Below, piece after piece: positions 54,205 to 62,929 of a DNA stretch of 64,000 nt. The stretch is from contig VGTB01000003.1 of NCBI GenBank assembly GCA_016874835.1, positions 1 through 64,000 on the forward strand. Reading direction: 5' to 3'. Positions within the stretch are counted from its first letter, which is position 1. The number at the start of each line of letters is the position of its first letter. The notes under the pieces were generated by a model that saw only the letters and a program-made list of their open reading frames with translations, made no database searches and had not been told where the DNA came from. The position numbers and the translations under genes are program-made. This DNA comes from Deltaproteobacteria bacterium (GTDB taxonomy: Bacteria; Desulfobacterota; Syntrophia; Syntrophales; UBA2185).

Positions 54205-55128
54205 ATGCATCGATTCGGGTTCCCATCAATAGTTATTATATGCGCATGTGTGTTCACGGTGGGCATGGCAATGACGGCCCCTGCTGCCGACCGTACCATC
54301 ACAAATGTTCTTCCCGCCGTCGGGTGCGCCGAAGACTGGATCATAGAAGACAAGATCAAGCTCCACACCCGGGAAACACTGTTCGATCACATAAACGGTG
54401 AGGCGGAACTCTACTTCCCCTACGGGTTTGAGGTTCTCGCAACGGCAACATATCATCACAAGAATAATCCATCGCTCGCAATCGTGGCGGACGTATATAT
54501 GATGGGCTCTCCATTGGACGCCTTCGGGATTTACTCCAATTACCGGAAGGCGGGTGCCGCCACGATCATGATCGGTGTTGAGGGGTTTGTATCTTCGTCT
54601 CAGTTGATGTTTTATCAGGACAGGTATTTCGTGAGGCTTCAGGCTACCGGAACAACGACTCTGGAACAAAACACATTCCTCGCGTGCGGCCGGGCCATCT
54701 CTCAAAATCTCCCGCACAACACGGGAGGCCCCCCGGAGTTAGAGATACTGCGGATACCGGGTGTCGTGCCGAAGAGTGAACGGTATATCGCCCGGAGTCT
54801 CCTGGGATATTCCTTTTTCCGCCGGGGAATCATCGCCGATGCACTCTCGGGAGACGAACGGATGCAGGTCTTTGTGATACCGGAATCTTCCCCTGAAGCT
54901 GCACGCAGCGCCTTCGACCACTACCGTTCTTTCCTGAAGGCGTCCGGACAGGGCGTTCACCTGACCGAGACTGCTGATCACATCTCCCTCACCGCCATCG
55001 ACCCTCTGTACGGGAGAATATTGGCGGAGCAGACAGGCCGTTACGTCATCGGTATTATAAGGATGAAAGATGCTCAGGGGGCGAAACGAATTCTCGACGA
55101 GATCAGAAAACGGCTTCAAGGAGGCTGA
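54205..55128 (+). CDS. DUF6599-type exported protein
   Basis: A 307-residue protein with a signal peptide (FPSIVIICACVFTVG to APAAD). The mature part has GCAEDWIIEDKIKLHTRETL, DHINGEAELYFPYGFE near 70-85, VYMMGSPLDAFGIYS and LMFYQDRYFVRLQA, the pattern of a conserved family in Desulfobacterota linked to DUF362 and aldo/keto reductase genes. No active-site motif is evident. The ATG at 54205 with AGAGGGTACC fits; an in-frame start at 54163 has none. Last of the redox cluster; the next gene starts 34 bases later. Confidence 0.8.
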   Translation: MHRFGFPSIVIICACVFTVGMAMTAPAADRTITNVLPAVGCAEDWIIEDKIKLHTRETLFDHINGEAELYFPYGFEVLATATYHHKNNPSLAIVADVYMMGSPLDAFGIYSNYRKAGAATIMIGVEGFVSSSQLMFYQDRYFVRLQATGTTTLEQNTFLACGRAISQNLPHNTGGPPELEILRIPGVVPKSERYIARSLLGYSFFRRGIIADALSGDERMQVFVIPESSPEAARSAFDHYRSFLKASGQGVHLTETADHISLTAIDPLYGRILAEQTGRYVIGIIRMKDAQGAKRILDEIRKRLQGG

Positions 55129-55162
55129 GATTTTGCTCATTTCGCAGAAAGGAACGACTGCC

Positions 55163-56116
55163 ATGCAACTGAAAGACATCAAAAACGTATGTAATCTTGG
55201 TACGGGGACAATGGGATTCGGAACGGCCCTCACATTTGCCCTGGCGGGTTACACCGTGCGCATGTTTGGCCGATCCGATATGAGTATCGAACGCAGCTTC
55301 AAAAACATCAGGGCCGCACTGGAAACCTATCGTGAACACGACCTGATAAAGGAAGCAGCCATTGCCGAAATTCTCGGCAGGATTACGGGAGTTACCACCC
55401 TGGAAGCGGCAGCGGCGGATGCCGATTTCGTCATTGAATCAATTGCTGAAGATCTGGCCATTAAACGGCAGGTATTTGCACAAGTGGAAAAACTGTGCCG
55501 TGAAAATACCATCTTAGCCACAAACACGTCGGGTCTAAGTCCGACCGCCATTGCCGAGGTACTCGAGCGAAAGGATAAATTTGTAGTTGCCCATTTCTGG
55601 AATCCCCCGTATCTCATGCCTCTTGTGGAGGTAGTACCCGGGAAGTTCACGTCGCAGGAAACTGTGGACATCACCTGGAAATTAATGGAAAAAATCGGGA
55701 AAAAACCGGTGGCCCTGAAGCGCGAGGCCTTAGGTTTCATCGGCAATCGCCTGCAACTGGCTCTGTTACGAGAGGCCCTGTATATTGTTGAAGCCGGCAT
55801 AGCAACCCCGAAAGCCGTAGACACCACGATGAAATACAGCCTCGGCCGCCGCTTATCCACCACCGGCCCGCTTGAGAGCGCCGATATGGGAGGGTTGGAT
55901 ATCTTTTATAATATCGCCAGTTATCTCCTGAAAGATTTATGCAACAGCCCGGAAGTACCCCCACGGTTGAAACAGGCTGTGGCAAAAGGCTCTTTAGGGG
56001 CAAAAACGGGCTCCGGATTATATGACTGGACTCCCGAAGATCTCGCCAAAATAAAAAAGACCCGTGAAAACATCTTAATCGAATGGCTGAAGAAGGACAG
56101 AGAAATTGAGTTTTAG
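55163..56116 (+). CDS. 3-hydroxyacyl-CoA dehydrogenase family protein
   Basis: A 317-residue NAD-dependent dehydrogenase. The N-terminal Rossmann domain has VCNLGTGTMGFGTALTFA, and the active His lies in VVAHFWNPPYLMPLVEVV near 143-160 (usual HFFNP), with NTSGLSPTAIAE before it. The C-terminal helical domain has GFIGNRLQLALLREAL and MGGLDIFYNIASYL. It oxidises 3-hydroxyacyl-CoA in beta-oxidation or a related hydroxy acid; the sequence is nearer to the 3-hydroxybutyryl-CoA/L-gulonate group. ATG 55163 with AAAGGAA is used, not the upstream frame start. Convergent with larE. Confidence 0.88.
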   Translation: MQLKDIKNVCNLGTGTMGFGTALTFALAGYTVRMFGRSDMSIERSFKNIRAALETYREHDLIKEAAIAEILGRITGVTTLEAAAADADFVIESIAEDLAIKRQVFAQVEKLCRENTILATNTSGLSPTAIAEVLERKDKFVVAHFWNPPYLMPLVEVVPGKFTSQETVDITWKLMEKIGKKPVALKREALGFIGNRLQLALLREALYIVEAGIATPKAVDTTMKYSLGRRLSTTGPLESADMGGLDIFYNIASYLLKDLCNSPEVPPRLKQAVAKGSLGAKTGSGLYDWTPEDLAKIKKTRENILIEWLKKDREIEF

Positions 56117-56131
56117 TGCGCCGACCCTGTT

Positions 56132-56914
56132 TTACCGTGCAATCATCCTGTTCATCTTCCCCGTGACATAGCCCTCCATGTCAAGGCCGACGAAGGAAAA
56201 TCCGAGATTCATAAGCACCGAGACAATCTCCTCTCTATGGCGGAGCGCATCCTCGGGTTTTTCTACTTCCAACAGTACTGCATCGAGGGGGAAACACCGT
56301 ACCCTCACATGGCCGGGACAGATTTTTTTGAGAAATGTTTCAGCCTGCTCCACACGGGAGAGCCTCTCTTTGTTCAACACAAGGCCATAGGCGAACCGGG
56401 AGCACAGGCAGGCATCGGATTGTTTGTTCCATGCGGAAAGGCCGATTCGTCTTGCATGTTCCCTGATGGCTGCCTTCGTCACTTTGTGTTCGATGAAGGG
56501 ATGCCAGATCCCATCCTCATCGGCAGCCTGCATCCCCGGCCGGTAATCATCCAAATCATCGAGGTTCATGCCGTCAGCGACAGTTTCAATTCCGAAACTC
56601 CCTGCGATCTCCCTGACCAGTCTGTCCCTCATCTTCCTGCAGAGATAGCACCTTTCGGGGGGATTCGCGGCAAAATCCGGATACTGGAGTTCATCAAATG
56701 CGACAACCTCATGCCTGATCCCGATCTCCCGGGCACTGGCGAGGGCATCCCGTATATCCGATCGCGGGACGATAGGGGAATCGACAGTAACCGCCAGGGC
56801 ATTTTCTCCCAGCGCTTCATGGGCGAGATAAGAAAGCAGCGTGCTGTCAAGCCCCCCGGACAGCAACACCGCTACATGTTTCCTCTCCCGCAGGGTATCC
56901 TGAATCTCTTTCAT
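56132..56914 (-). CDS. larE: ATP-dependent sacrificial sulfur transferase LarE
   Basis: A 260-residue PP-loop enzyme that puts sulfur on the pyridinium bis-carboxylate precursor of the nickel-pincer nucleotide. The ATP site is VLLSGGLDSTLLSY near 17-30. Cysteines occur in ERCYLCRKMR near 82-91 and DACLCSRFAYG near 167-177. In L. plantarum LarE one Cys gives its sulfur; a type with a [4Fe-4S] cluster has three Cys in the second region, so this protein with several Cys could be the cluster type (inference). Its start overlaps larB by four bases. Confidence 0.93.
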   Translation of the reverse strand: MKEIQDTLRERKHVAVLLSGGLDSTLLSYLAHEALGENALAVTVDSPIVPRSDIRDALASAREIGIRHEVVAFDELQYPDFAANPPERCYLCRKMRDRLVREIAGSFGIETVADGMNLDDLDDYRPGMQAADEDGIWHPFIEHKVTKAAIREHARRIGLSAWNKQSDACLCSRFAYGLVLNKERLSRVEQAETFLKKICPGHVRVRCFPLDAVLLEVEKPEDALRHREEIVSVLMNLGFSFVGLDMEGYVTGKMNRMIAR

Positions 56915-57660
56915 GACCGGTTCTTCGCAAGAGTCCGGAGTATCCGCACCGCACCCGCGGCAGCACCAACGGTATTACCTATGTTCACCACAAGCACGCC
57001 GGGGGCGCAGGTCTGGAGCATGCCGATAAAGGCGCCGACCCCGCAGCCCCCCACACCGTACCCGACCGGCGTGGGAACCGCGATAACCGGCCTGTCCGTA
57101 ATCGAGGCTATCATGGTGGGGAGCGCTCCTTCCATGCCTGCAAGGACAATGAGCACATCCGCGTCCTTTACCTCACGCAGGCTCAGATAAGGCCGGTGAA
57201 TCCCCGCCACTCCTGCATCGTAGCAGGAAACAACTGTTGTCCCGATTGACTCCAGGATAAGAGAGCACTCCTTCGCATAAGGAATGTCCGATGTGCCTGC
57301 CGTGATAATCCCGACCGTTCCCGGCGACTTTCCCGTATTTTTCGCACCCACCACCATGAGCCTCCCCGCCGATTCCATTGCGTTGCCCGATAACGCCTTT
57401 TTCAGCACACTTTGCCTCTCGGGACTCACATGTGACAGGAGTGCGATCTCCCCCTTTGCAAGGATTCTTTCCACGATCTGGAGGAGCTGATCTTCCGACT
57501 TTCCTTCAGCAAAGATCACCTCGGGGAACCCAAGGCGCTCATGCCGGCTTATGTCAATCATGAATTCCTCCCCACGTTCGTAAAAACATTGCCAGATCCT
57601 CCCCTGGGCCTCATCCTCGTCTATCAATCCTTTTCTGTACAGATCAAGGATGTCTCTCAT
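56911..57660 (-). CDS. larB: Pyridinium-3,5-biscarboxylic acid mononucleotide synthase LarB
   Basis: A 249-residue protein with the AIR carboxylase-like C-domain of LarB: MVVGAKNTGKSPGTVGIITAGTSDIPYAKE split near 120-150, DADVLIVLAGMEGALPTMIAS, and the YGVGGCGVGAFIGMLQTCAPGV segment. LarB carboxylates and hydrolyses nicotinate adenine dinucleotide at the first step of nickel-pincer cofactor synthesis. It overlaps larC by four bases upstream and larE by four bases downstream, so the three are one translationally coupled operon. Confidence 0.94.
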   Translation of the reverse strand: MRDILDLYRKGLIDEDEAQGRIWQCFYERGEEFMIDISRHERLGFPEVIFAEGKSEDQLLQIVERILAKGEIALLSHVSPERQSVLKKALSGNAMESAGRLMVVGAKNTGKSPGTVGIITAGTSDIPYAKECSLILESIGTTVVSCYDAGVAGIHRPYLSLREVKDADVLIVLAGMEGALPTMIASITDRPVIAVPTPVGYGVGGCGVGAFIGMLQTCAPGVLVVNIGNTVGAAAGAVRILRTLAKNRS

Positions 57661-58844
57661 TCTCCCCCCTCTTGCCTTTTGCTCGCATACGTGCGTATCT
57701 CTTCATCGATTTCACGTCTCAACCGGCTTACGGAGATACCGTGCTTTTTCGACATATTCTGAATGTCCCGGTATTGGGCCTTGTACCTCTTTGTTCCATC
57801 GGGAAGGATCACCTCCTTCACCGACACATCGCCGTACCGGGTCCGGATCAGAAACTCATCACGGGGGAGAACCGCACGCATCACCGGAAAGTATCGCACC
57901 CCGATGGTCGTCGTGTGGGTGAAAATCGCGGAGATAATCGCCTCCAATTTCCCTGCCCCGGCTACTACCCTGAGGCCTGAACCGGGTCTCCCCCTCTTCA
58001 TGATCCTCGTCTCAAGGCTCACATCGAGGGCTCCGGCTTCATATACCCGTTCAATTGCCGCTTCCCACTCTTCGGGGACCATGTCATCCACGTCGGTCTC
58101 AATAATGAACACGTGATCGCGAACGTCCGATACCTCGCACAGTATGGACCTGAAAAGGTTAGGCCAGCCGTGAAATTCTCTGTCACCGCATCCGTAGCCG
58201 GTACCTTTTATGATCACGTCGGAATGTATCGGTCCCCGGGCAAGGGCTTTGATTACCGCAGCCCCCGTAGGGGTGACAAGCTCGCCTTCCTGCCCGGTGA
58301 ATCTCACCCGCATCCCCTCCAGGAGCTTGATCGTTGCCGGCGCGGGCAGCGGGATTTTCCCGTGCAGCGTTTCCGTCATACCCGACCCCAGGGGTATGGA
58401 TGTCGCATACACGGCATCGGCATGAAACCATTCTACCGCCGCACTGATCCCGACGATATCCAGGATGGAATCAATCGCTCCCAGTTCATGGAAATGCACC
58501 TCATCCATCTCCACCTGGTGGACGGAGGCCTCCGCTTCGGCGAGACACCCGAATATCTTCAACGCCCGTTCTTTAATATTTTCTTCGAGCTTCGATCCTA
58601 AGATAAGAAACTTGATATCCTTATACGGTCTTTGCTCATCATGCGCTCCTCTAATAAAACCGATGTCCACCGTGACGATGCCGTGAACCTTCTTGAAATC
58701 AACTCTTATATCGAATGGCCCGAGATTGAGGGCATTCAGAGAATCTTTCAAGTAATCCAGAGGGCATCCAAGATGAACAAGACTGCCCAGAATCATGTCA
58801 CCGCTCGCTCCGCCGACGGGATCGAAGACAAGTATTTTCATCAA
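57657..58844 (-). CDS. larC: Nickel insertion protein LarC
   Basis: A 395-residue LarC in one open frame. It puts nickel into the dithio-pyridinium nucleotide with CTP. Diagnostic are FDPVGGASGDMILGSLVHLG near 6-25, EVHFHELGAIDSILDIVG, LVTPTGAAVIKAL, ETDVDDMVPEEWEAAIERVYEAGALDV split at 260-285 and the end DVSVKEVILPDGT. In L. plantarum LarC is made by a programmed frameshift between two frames; that does not apply here. First gene of larC-larB-larE. larA is not in the window. Confidence 0.95.
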   Translation of the reverse strand: MMKILVFDPVGGASGDMILGSLVHLGCPLDYLKDSLNALNLGPFDIRVDFKKVHGIVTVDIGFIRGAHDEQRPYKDIKFLILGSKLEENIKERALKIFGCLAEAEASVHQVEMDEVHFHELGAIDSILDIVGISAAVEWFHADAVYATSIPLGSGMTETLHGKIPLPAPATIKLLEGMRVRFTGQEGELVTPTGAAVIKALARGPIHSDVIIKGTGYGCGDREFHGWPNLFRSILCEVSDVRDHVFIIETDVDDMVPEEWEAAIERVYEAGALDVSLETRIMKRGRPGSGLRVVAGAGKLEAIISAIFTHTTTIGVRYFPVMRAVLPRDEFLIRTRYGDVSVKEVILPDGTKRYKAQYRDIQNMSKKHGISVSRLRREIDEEIRTYASKRQEGGE

Positions 58845-58860
58845 TCACTCCTCTTGGCAT

Positions 58861-60015
58861 TCACGGCGTTTCGCATTTTTTCTCATGGACTATATCTATC
58901 ACGGTAATTTCAGGTGGTGAGAGGAAACGGATGGGAGGACCCCAGGTGCCCGCTCCCCTGCTCACGTACAGCCGGGAATTATTCCGGAAAGTAAAATTTC
59001 CTTCATGAAAGGGGAAAAATAATTTCGTAATAAAACAAAACGGAAATATCTGTCCCCCGTGGGTATGTCCCGAGAGCTGCAGTTCAAACATACCTGAAGC
59101 GTCTCTTTCCACAATGGGGAGATGTTTCAGCAGTACGGTAAAATGAGCCCCGGGGAATCGAGACAGAAGCTCCCCTTCTGAAACTCCTTTGTATAAACCA
59201 TACCGTATTCCCGCAGGATCATCAATACCGATGATGTTTATCAATCCGGCAACGGTTGCACCTTCGCCTCTGAGCACTGTAAATCCCGAATTCCCCAGAA
59301 ACTCAAGGGCCTGATCCAGACCGGCGAAGAACTCATGATTGCCTGTGACTGCGTATTTTCCGTACTTCGGACGTATCTCCCTCAGAAGTCCCATGGCCTC
59401 ATCCAGATTGTTGATCTGTCCGTCCACCAGGTCTCCCGTCGACACCAGAACATCAGGTTCTGTTTTAATTACCTCCTCGATAATCCTCCTCATGCGGTCT
59501 TCCCTCACGACGAGACCGAGATGGATGTCGGTTATCTGGACAATCCTGATCCGTCCTGTCTTCTCAGGTATCTTGGGTGATCCGATTGTGATTTTCTCCG
59601 TCCTGACATCCTTCGCTTCGAAATACCCGTACATGTTCAAAACCAGAGAAAGTATCACGGGCAACATAAAGGCGTACAGGGGAGGGATGACCAGATGTGA
59701 AAGCTCCCTGCGGAAGATGAATCCTCCCGCGCGTATGAAGAAATGGTAGAAATCGAAGATCAGCGAGAGAGTGATGAATAAAAAGAGCACCCCCATCCAC
59801 AGGTACCCTACATAGGAGATGATTCTCGCGAGAGACTCGAATCCGTAGCGCTCCGATACCCTCACGGCAATGGGTGCAAGCAGCATAACTATTAAGAAGA
59901 AAATCAGGCACAGACTGGATCCAAATCCCGGATGAAATGCCCCCCTGATCTTCGCAAAAAGATAAAGATGCAACCCGCCATAGATCAGGAAAAAAACAAG
60001 AAGAAAGAGAACCAT
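58861..60015 (-). CDS. Membrane-anchored metallophosphoesterase
   Basis: A 384-residue protein with four or five N-terminal membrane helices and a calcineurin-like phosphoesterase domain: VQITDIHLGLVV near 164-175, STGDLVDGQINNLD, VTGNHEFFAGLD, LLKHLP and the C-terminal LQLSGHTHGGQIFPF, which supplies the metal-binding Asp, Asn and His set. The family (YkuE-like/YaeI-like) includes UDP-sugar or lipid pyrophosphatases; substrate unknown. ATG 60015 with AGGAGC is preferred to a TTG at 60042. Lies 16 bases after larC's start region on the same strand. Confidence 0.9.
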   Translation of the reverse strand: MVLFLLVFFLIYGGLHLYLFAKIRGAFHPGFGSSLCLIFFLIVMLLAPIAVRVSERYGFESLARIISYVGYLWMGVLFLFITLSLIFDFYHFFIRAGGFIFRRELSHLVIPPLYAFMLPVILSLVLNMYGYFEAKDVRTEKITIGSPKIPEKTGRIRIVQITDIHLGLVVREDRMRRIIEEVIKTEPDVLVSTGDLVDGQINNLDEAMGLLREIRPKYGKYAVTGNHEFFAGLDQALEFLGNSGFTVLRGEGATVAGLINIIGIDDPAGIRYGLYKGVSEGELLSRFPGAHFTVLLKHLPIVERDASGMFELQLSGHTHGGQIFPFCFITKLFFPFHEGNFTFRNNSRLYVSRGAGTWGPPIRFLSPPEITVIDIVHEKKCETP

Positions 60016-60045
60016 CGCCTGCTCCTGCTGATTTCGGTGCAAGAA

Positions 60046-60087
60046 AATCCCCCCAGCCCCCTTTTCTCAAGGGGGGATGGGGGGATT
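60046..60087 (-). repeat. C/G-run hairpin, terminator-like
   Basis: TCCCCCC plus GCCCCCTT on one side and AAGGGGGG plus GGGGGGA on the other form a long near-perfect stem with a small TTCTC-type loop; on the minus strand it is followed by TTTTC. It lies directly downstream of the chagasin-like gene. It may act as a terminator, but hairpins of this style also occur as dispersed repeats in related bacteria. Confidence 0.65.
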
Positions 60088-60096
60088 ACTCAAAAC

Positions 60097-60489
60097 TTAA
60101 CGATGAATGATAACCGTAAATTGAAGATGTTTCACCGGAGGAACATCCTTTTCCCACGGACGAACATACTTTATGGCGATTGCCGTTTTCCCCGGACCCA
60201 ACGCTTTGAACCGCCATACTTCCATACCGCCCGCACCCACAAGTCCCGTGTTCGATACGCGATACTCCACATTCTCCAGTTGCACCACAGCACTGTCCGG
60301 CACCCCGGCCAACTGCCATTGGTAGCCTGTCGTCCTGTTCGATTCCACCGTAATGATGAATTGCTGACCGGCCGCAACCTCAATGGGTTTTGATGGGTCG
60401 CTGTAATCCCGGACATTAACGTCCCCGCCGGCAAAAGCCTGACCAGAGTGGAACATGAACAGGATAACCAGCCATATAGTGCGTTTCAC
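60097..60489 (-). CDS. Chagasin-type (I42 family) cysteine protease inhibitor
   Basis: A 130-residue exported protein with a signal peptide (IWLVILFMFHSGQAFA). The three inhibitor loops of the family are visible: NRTTGYQW near 51-58 (NPTTGYxW loop), GLVGAGGMEVW near 82-92 (GxGG loop) and VRPWEKD near 108-114 (RPW loop). Chagasins block papain-like peptidases; in bacteria they may guard periplasmic proteins. The substrate enzyme is not near. It follows a TPR protein gene by 34 bases on the same strand. Confidence 0.92.
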   Translation of the reverse strand: MKRTIWLVILFMFHSGQAFAGGDVNVRDYSDPSKPIEVAAGQQFIITVESNRTTGYQWQLAGVPDSAVVQLENVEYRVSNTGLVGAGGMEVWRFKALGPGKTAIAIKYVRPWEKDVPPVKHLQFTVIIHR

Positions 60490-60523
60490 TGTTTCCCTTC
60501 TCCGTTTTTCAATACCCGATGAC

Positions 60524-61561
60524 TCAACTTCTCAAGGCGCGCAAGGGTTTTTTCCTGGGTGTACGATCCCCCTTCGTCGCTTTCACCTGCCTGCAGGCTT
60601 CTCTGTTCCCGAGATCACAGGATTTTTGAAGGTTCTCGAGGGCATTCTTCCTGTCTCCGATCCCACGGTATGACTGCCCCAGGAAATAATAGATTCTCGC
60701 ACGGGCAAAGGCCGGGGCATCCGGCTGAAGCTCCATGGCCCGGGTGAGGTCGGCAACCGCTTCCCTGTGCTTGCCAGTTCTGCTGAAAACGATCCCGCGG
60801 CCCCCATACGCCCTGGCGCCATCCGGCTTAAGTTCAATGACTTTGTTGAAGTCAGCAATTGCCAGTTCAAACTGTCTCTTTTTCACGTACGCCATCGCCC
60901 GCTGACCGTACGCCTTATCGTTTCCGGGATCTTCTGCGATAACCCGCGAGAATGCCTCAATCGCCTCATCCAGCCTGTTCGCAAGGATGCCCCGCATGCC
61001 GTCGTCAAACCGTCTGTTTGCCGTGAAGACTTTTTCCTTCTCGGATATTCTCGCCACAAGATCCTTCCTGTTTGTCTCATCCTTTGTCCCGGCAAGCTGC
61101 TTCTTCAGGGCTTCTATTTCTTTCTGGCTCTGCTCATAGGCATCTTTCATCTTTTTGTAATCCTCGGTCAGTCCCTGCTCCCTGATCCGCTCCGCCATGA
61201 TTTCCATCCTGTCGGGATGCACGACTGCTTTTATCTTCACCCAGAACTTTATTGCATCCTGAGCCACATCCCTCTTCTTATCCAGCACCGTGACCTCCAT
61301 TATCCCGGAAGCCAGTACCTGCACCTCATCTTCTTCAATCTGGAAGTTCTTGACCTTGGAGTAACTTTTTACGTACGTCCCCGCCTGCTCTACGGCAACT
61401 CTTTTCGCCTGCTCCAGGGCCTTTCCTTCCGCAATGATGGGTGTTTCACCATCCCCCATATGATAAACTCCTTCGGAAATAATCTCCGAAGTCTCAGAAA
61501 AACCCACTCCCGGGAAAAGAAGTACAAGAATAATCAACACACAAAGCGATCCACGTTTCAT
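60524..61561 (-). CDS. Exported TPR-repeat protein
   Basis: A 345-residue protein with a signal peptide (MKRGSLCVLIILVLLFPGVGF). A first domain of about 120 residues (ALEQAKRVAVEQAGTYVKSYSKV, SGIMEVTVLDKKRD) resembles the flagellar/LPP20-type amplification domain seen in exported proteins of this kind. A coiled-coil then leads to three or four TPR units, such as RLDEAIEAFSRVIAEDPGNDKAYGQRAMAY split over the 215-250 region, and AIADFNKVIELKPDGARAYGGRG. ATG 61561 with GGAGGAGGGAAAG fits. A periplasmic binding role is likely. Its target is unknown. Confidence 0.85.
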   Translation of the reverse strand: MKRGSLCVLIILVLLFPGVGFSETSEIISEGVYHMGDGETPIIAEGKALEQAKRVAVEQAGTYVKSYSKVKNFQIEEDEVQVLASGIMEVTVLDKKRDVAQDAIKFWVKIKAVVHPDRMEIMAERIREQGLTEDYKKMKDAYEQSQKEIEALKKQLAGTKDETNRKDLVARISEKEKVFTANRRFDDGMRGILANRLDEAIEAFSRVIAEDPGNDKAYGQRAMAYVKKRQFELAIADFNKVIELKPDGARAYGGRGIVFSRTGKHREAVADLTRAMELQPDAPAFARARIYYFLGQSYRGIGDRKNALENLQKSCDLGNREACRQVKATKGDRTPRKKPLRALRS

Positions 61562-61778
61562 TGTCTTTCCCTCCTCCGTTATGAATCCAGAAAAACTTGA
61601 TAATATAGGACAAGTTCTCTCACCGCGGTTGAAATGACATAACACTCAGTGTCGTACTCCGGAACTTTGGCCTCTTGCAAGAATTGAGAGGAATCATAGA
61701 GTTGCGGGAAGGGAAAGTCAAGATTGAATCTGGTAGCGAGCGAATGGGTAACATTGCTATTTCTGAAAGAACGAAGAT

Positions 61779-61800
61779 TCTCCGCAGCTTACTGCGGAGA
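61779..61800 (+). other. Small hairpin in the aldolase leader
   Basis: Perfect 9-bp stem TCTCCGCAG/CTGCGGAGA with loop CTTA, about 110 bases ahead of the aldolase start. No T run follows. The rest of the 61562-61911 gap shows no other feature. Confidence 0.5.
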
Positions 61801-61911
61801 GTTCCAATTGCCGGGTGAGAAGTATGTCGAAGACAGTGCTTGCCTCAACACGGGGAATACGCTATCGTAGAATACATCAAAAAATTGCACCATCATCGGG
61901 AGGTAGTCAAA

Positions 61912-62709
61912 ATGGACTGGGGAATGCAAAATCGCTTGTCTCAACTTATTCAGTCCGATGGTCACTGTTTTTTTCTACCCATAGATCACGGATACTTTCA
62001 GGGACCCACGTCCTGTCTTGAGAAACCGGGAGAAACCATCAGGCCCCTTCTGCCTTACTGCGACGCCCTCTTCGTGACAAGGGGAATTCTGCGCTCAGCC
62101 GTCGATCCCGGAAAAACGAAGCCCATTATTCTCAGAGTGTCAGGGGCTACCAGTGTGGTCGGGAAGGACCTGGCAAATGAGAGCATTACCACATCCATAG
62201 ATGAGATCATCCGCCTCAACGCAACCGCCGTCGGAATCTCCATATTCGTAGGCAGTGACTACGAGCGGGAATCTCTCACAAATCTCTCTGATCTGGTGAA
62301 CCGGTGTGAAACTTACGGAATTCCGGTAATGGCAGTCACCGCAGTGGGGAAGGAACTGGAGAAACGCGACGCCAGGTATCTTGCACTGGCCTCCCGCATC
62401 GCCGCCGAACTTGGAGCGCGGGTAGTCAAAACCTACTGGTGTAAAGAATTCGACAGGGTCGTCACCGGGTGTCCTGTCCCGGTGGTCATGGCGGGGGGGC
62501 CAAAATGTGAGACGGAACTGGAAGTCATGGAGTTTGTCCACGACGGCATGCAAAAAGGTGCTGCGGGAATCAACCTGGGAAGGAATGTATGGCAGAATCC
62601 CCATCCCGTTGCCATGATGAGGGCGCTCCGGGCGATTATCCATGAAAACCATACCGCGAAAGAGGCGTGGGATATGTTCAATAGCCTGAAAAGTGAGGAG
62701 AAAGCATAG
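61912..62709 (+). CDS. DhnA/LsrF-type class I aldolase family protein
   Basis: A 265-residue TIM-barrel protein with FLPIDHGYFQGPT near 22-34 (D-H-G of the family), VTRGILRSAV, GATSVVGKDL, VVKTYWCKEFDRVV (the Schiff-base Lys region), VPVVMAGGPKCETE and GINLGRNVWQ. It matches the DeoC/LacD/DhnA class, including fructose-bisphosphate aldolase class I of archaea and LsrF. The substrate could be fructose-1,6-bisphosphate or a C6/C7 sugar; context gives no hint. ATG 61912 with GGGAGGT is used; an upstream in-frame start at 61840 lacks a site. Monocistronic. Confidence 0.85.
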   Translation: MDWGMQNRLSQLIQSDGHCFFLPIDHGYFQGPTSCLEKPGETIRPLLPYCDALFVTRGILRSAVDPGKTKPIILRVSGATSVVGKDLANESITTSIDEIIRLNATAVGISIFVGSDYERESLTNLSDLVNRCETYGIPVMAVTAVGKELEKRDARYLALASRIAAELGARVVKTYWCKEFDRVVTGCPVPVVMAGGPKCETELEVMEFVHDGMQKGAAGINLGRNVWQNPHPVAMMRALRAIIHENHTAKEAWDMFNSLKSEEKA

Positions 62710-62768
62710 ATTTCCCAGTCACTCGATAAATGAAGCCTTCGCTTCGAAGAGCGTTTAAGCATTAAAAT

Positions 62769-62890
62769 CTTTGCATAATACAAACAGTCATTGCGGTGAG
62801 CCGTAAGCACCGAGCGAAGCGTGGGGGGAAAGCGAAGCAATCTCATAACTCACTGATACTTAACGAGATCGCCACGTCGTTTCACTCCTG
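62769..62890. repeat. REP/MITE-like repeat, right arm lost
   Basis: Matches 36180-36270: CTTTGCATAA, GTCATTGCG, GCGAAGCAATCTC, GAGATCGCCACGTCGTT and CACTCCT, with an extra 30-odd bases in the left arm. The closing CTCGCGATGAC and TTATGCAAA seen in the other copy are absent; identity stops at CACTCCT (62890), beside the IS110 element. Confidence 0.75.
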
Positions 62891-62929
62891 GTTTATTGTT
62901 GTCAAGTATTTTAAACATTATTTTGTATA

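Noticed and set aside
53340-54368. 342-codon minus-strand frame opposite the aldo/keto reductase
   Set aside because: Shadow of a gene with clear catalytic motifs; Cys/His-rich random composition.
56237-57190. 317-codon plus-strand frame opposite larE and larB
   Set aside because: Shadow of the lar operon; no signal or domain.
57657-58844. Programmed frameshift in larC
   Set aside because: The gene is a single uninterrupted frame with both LarC halves.
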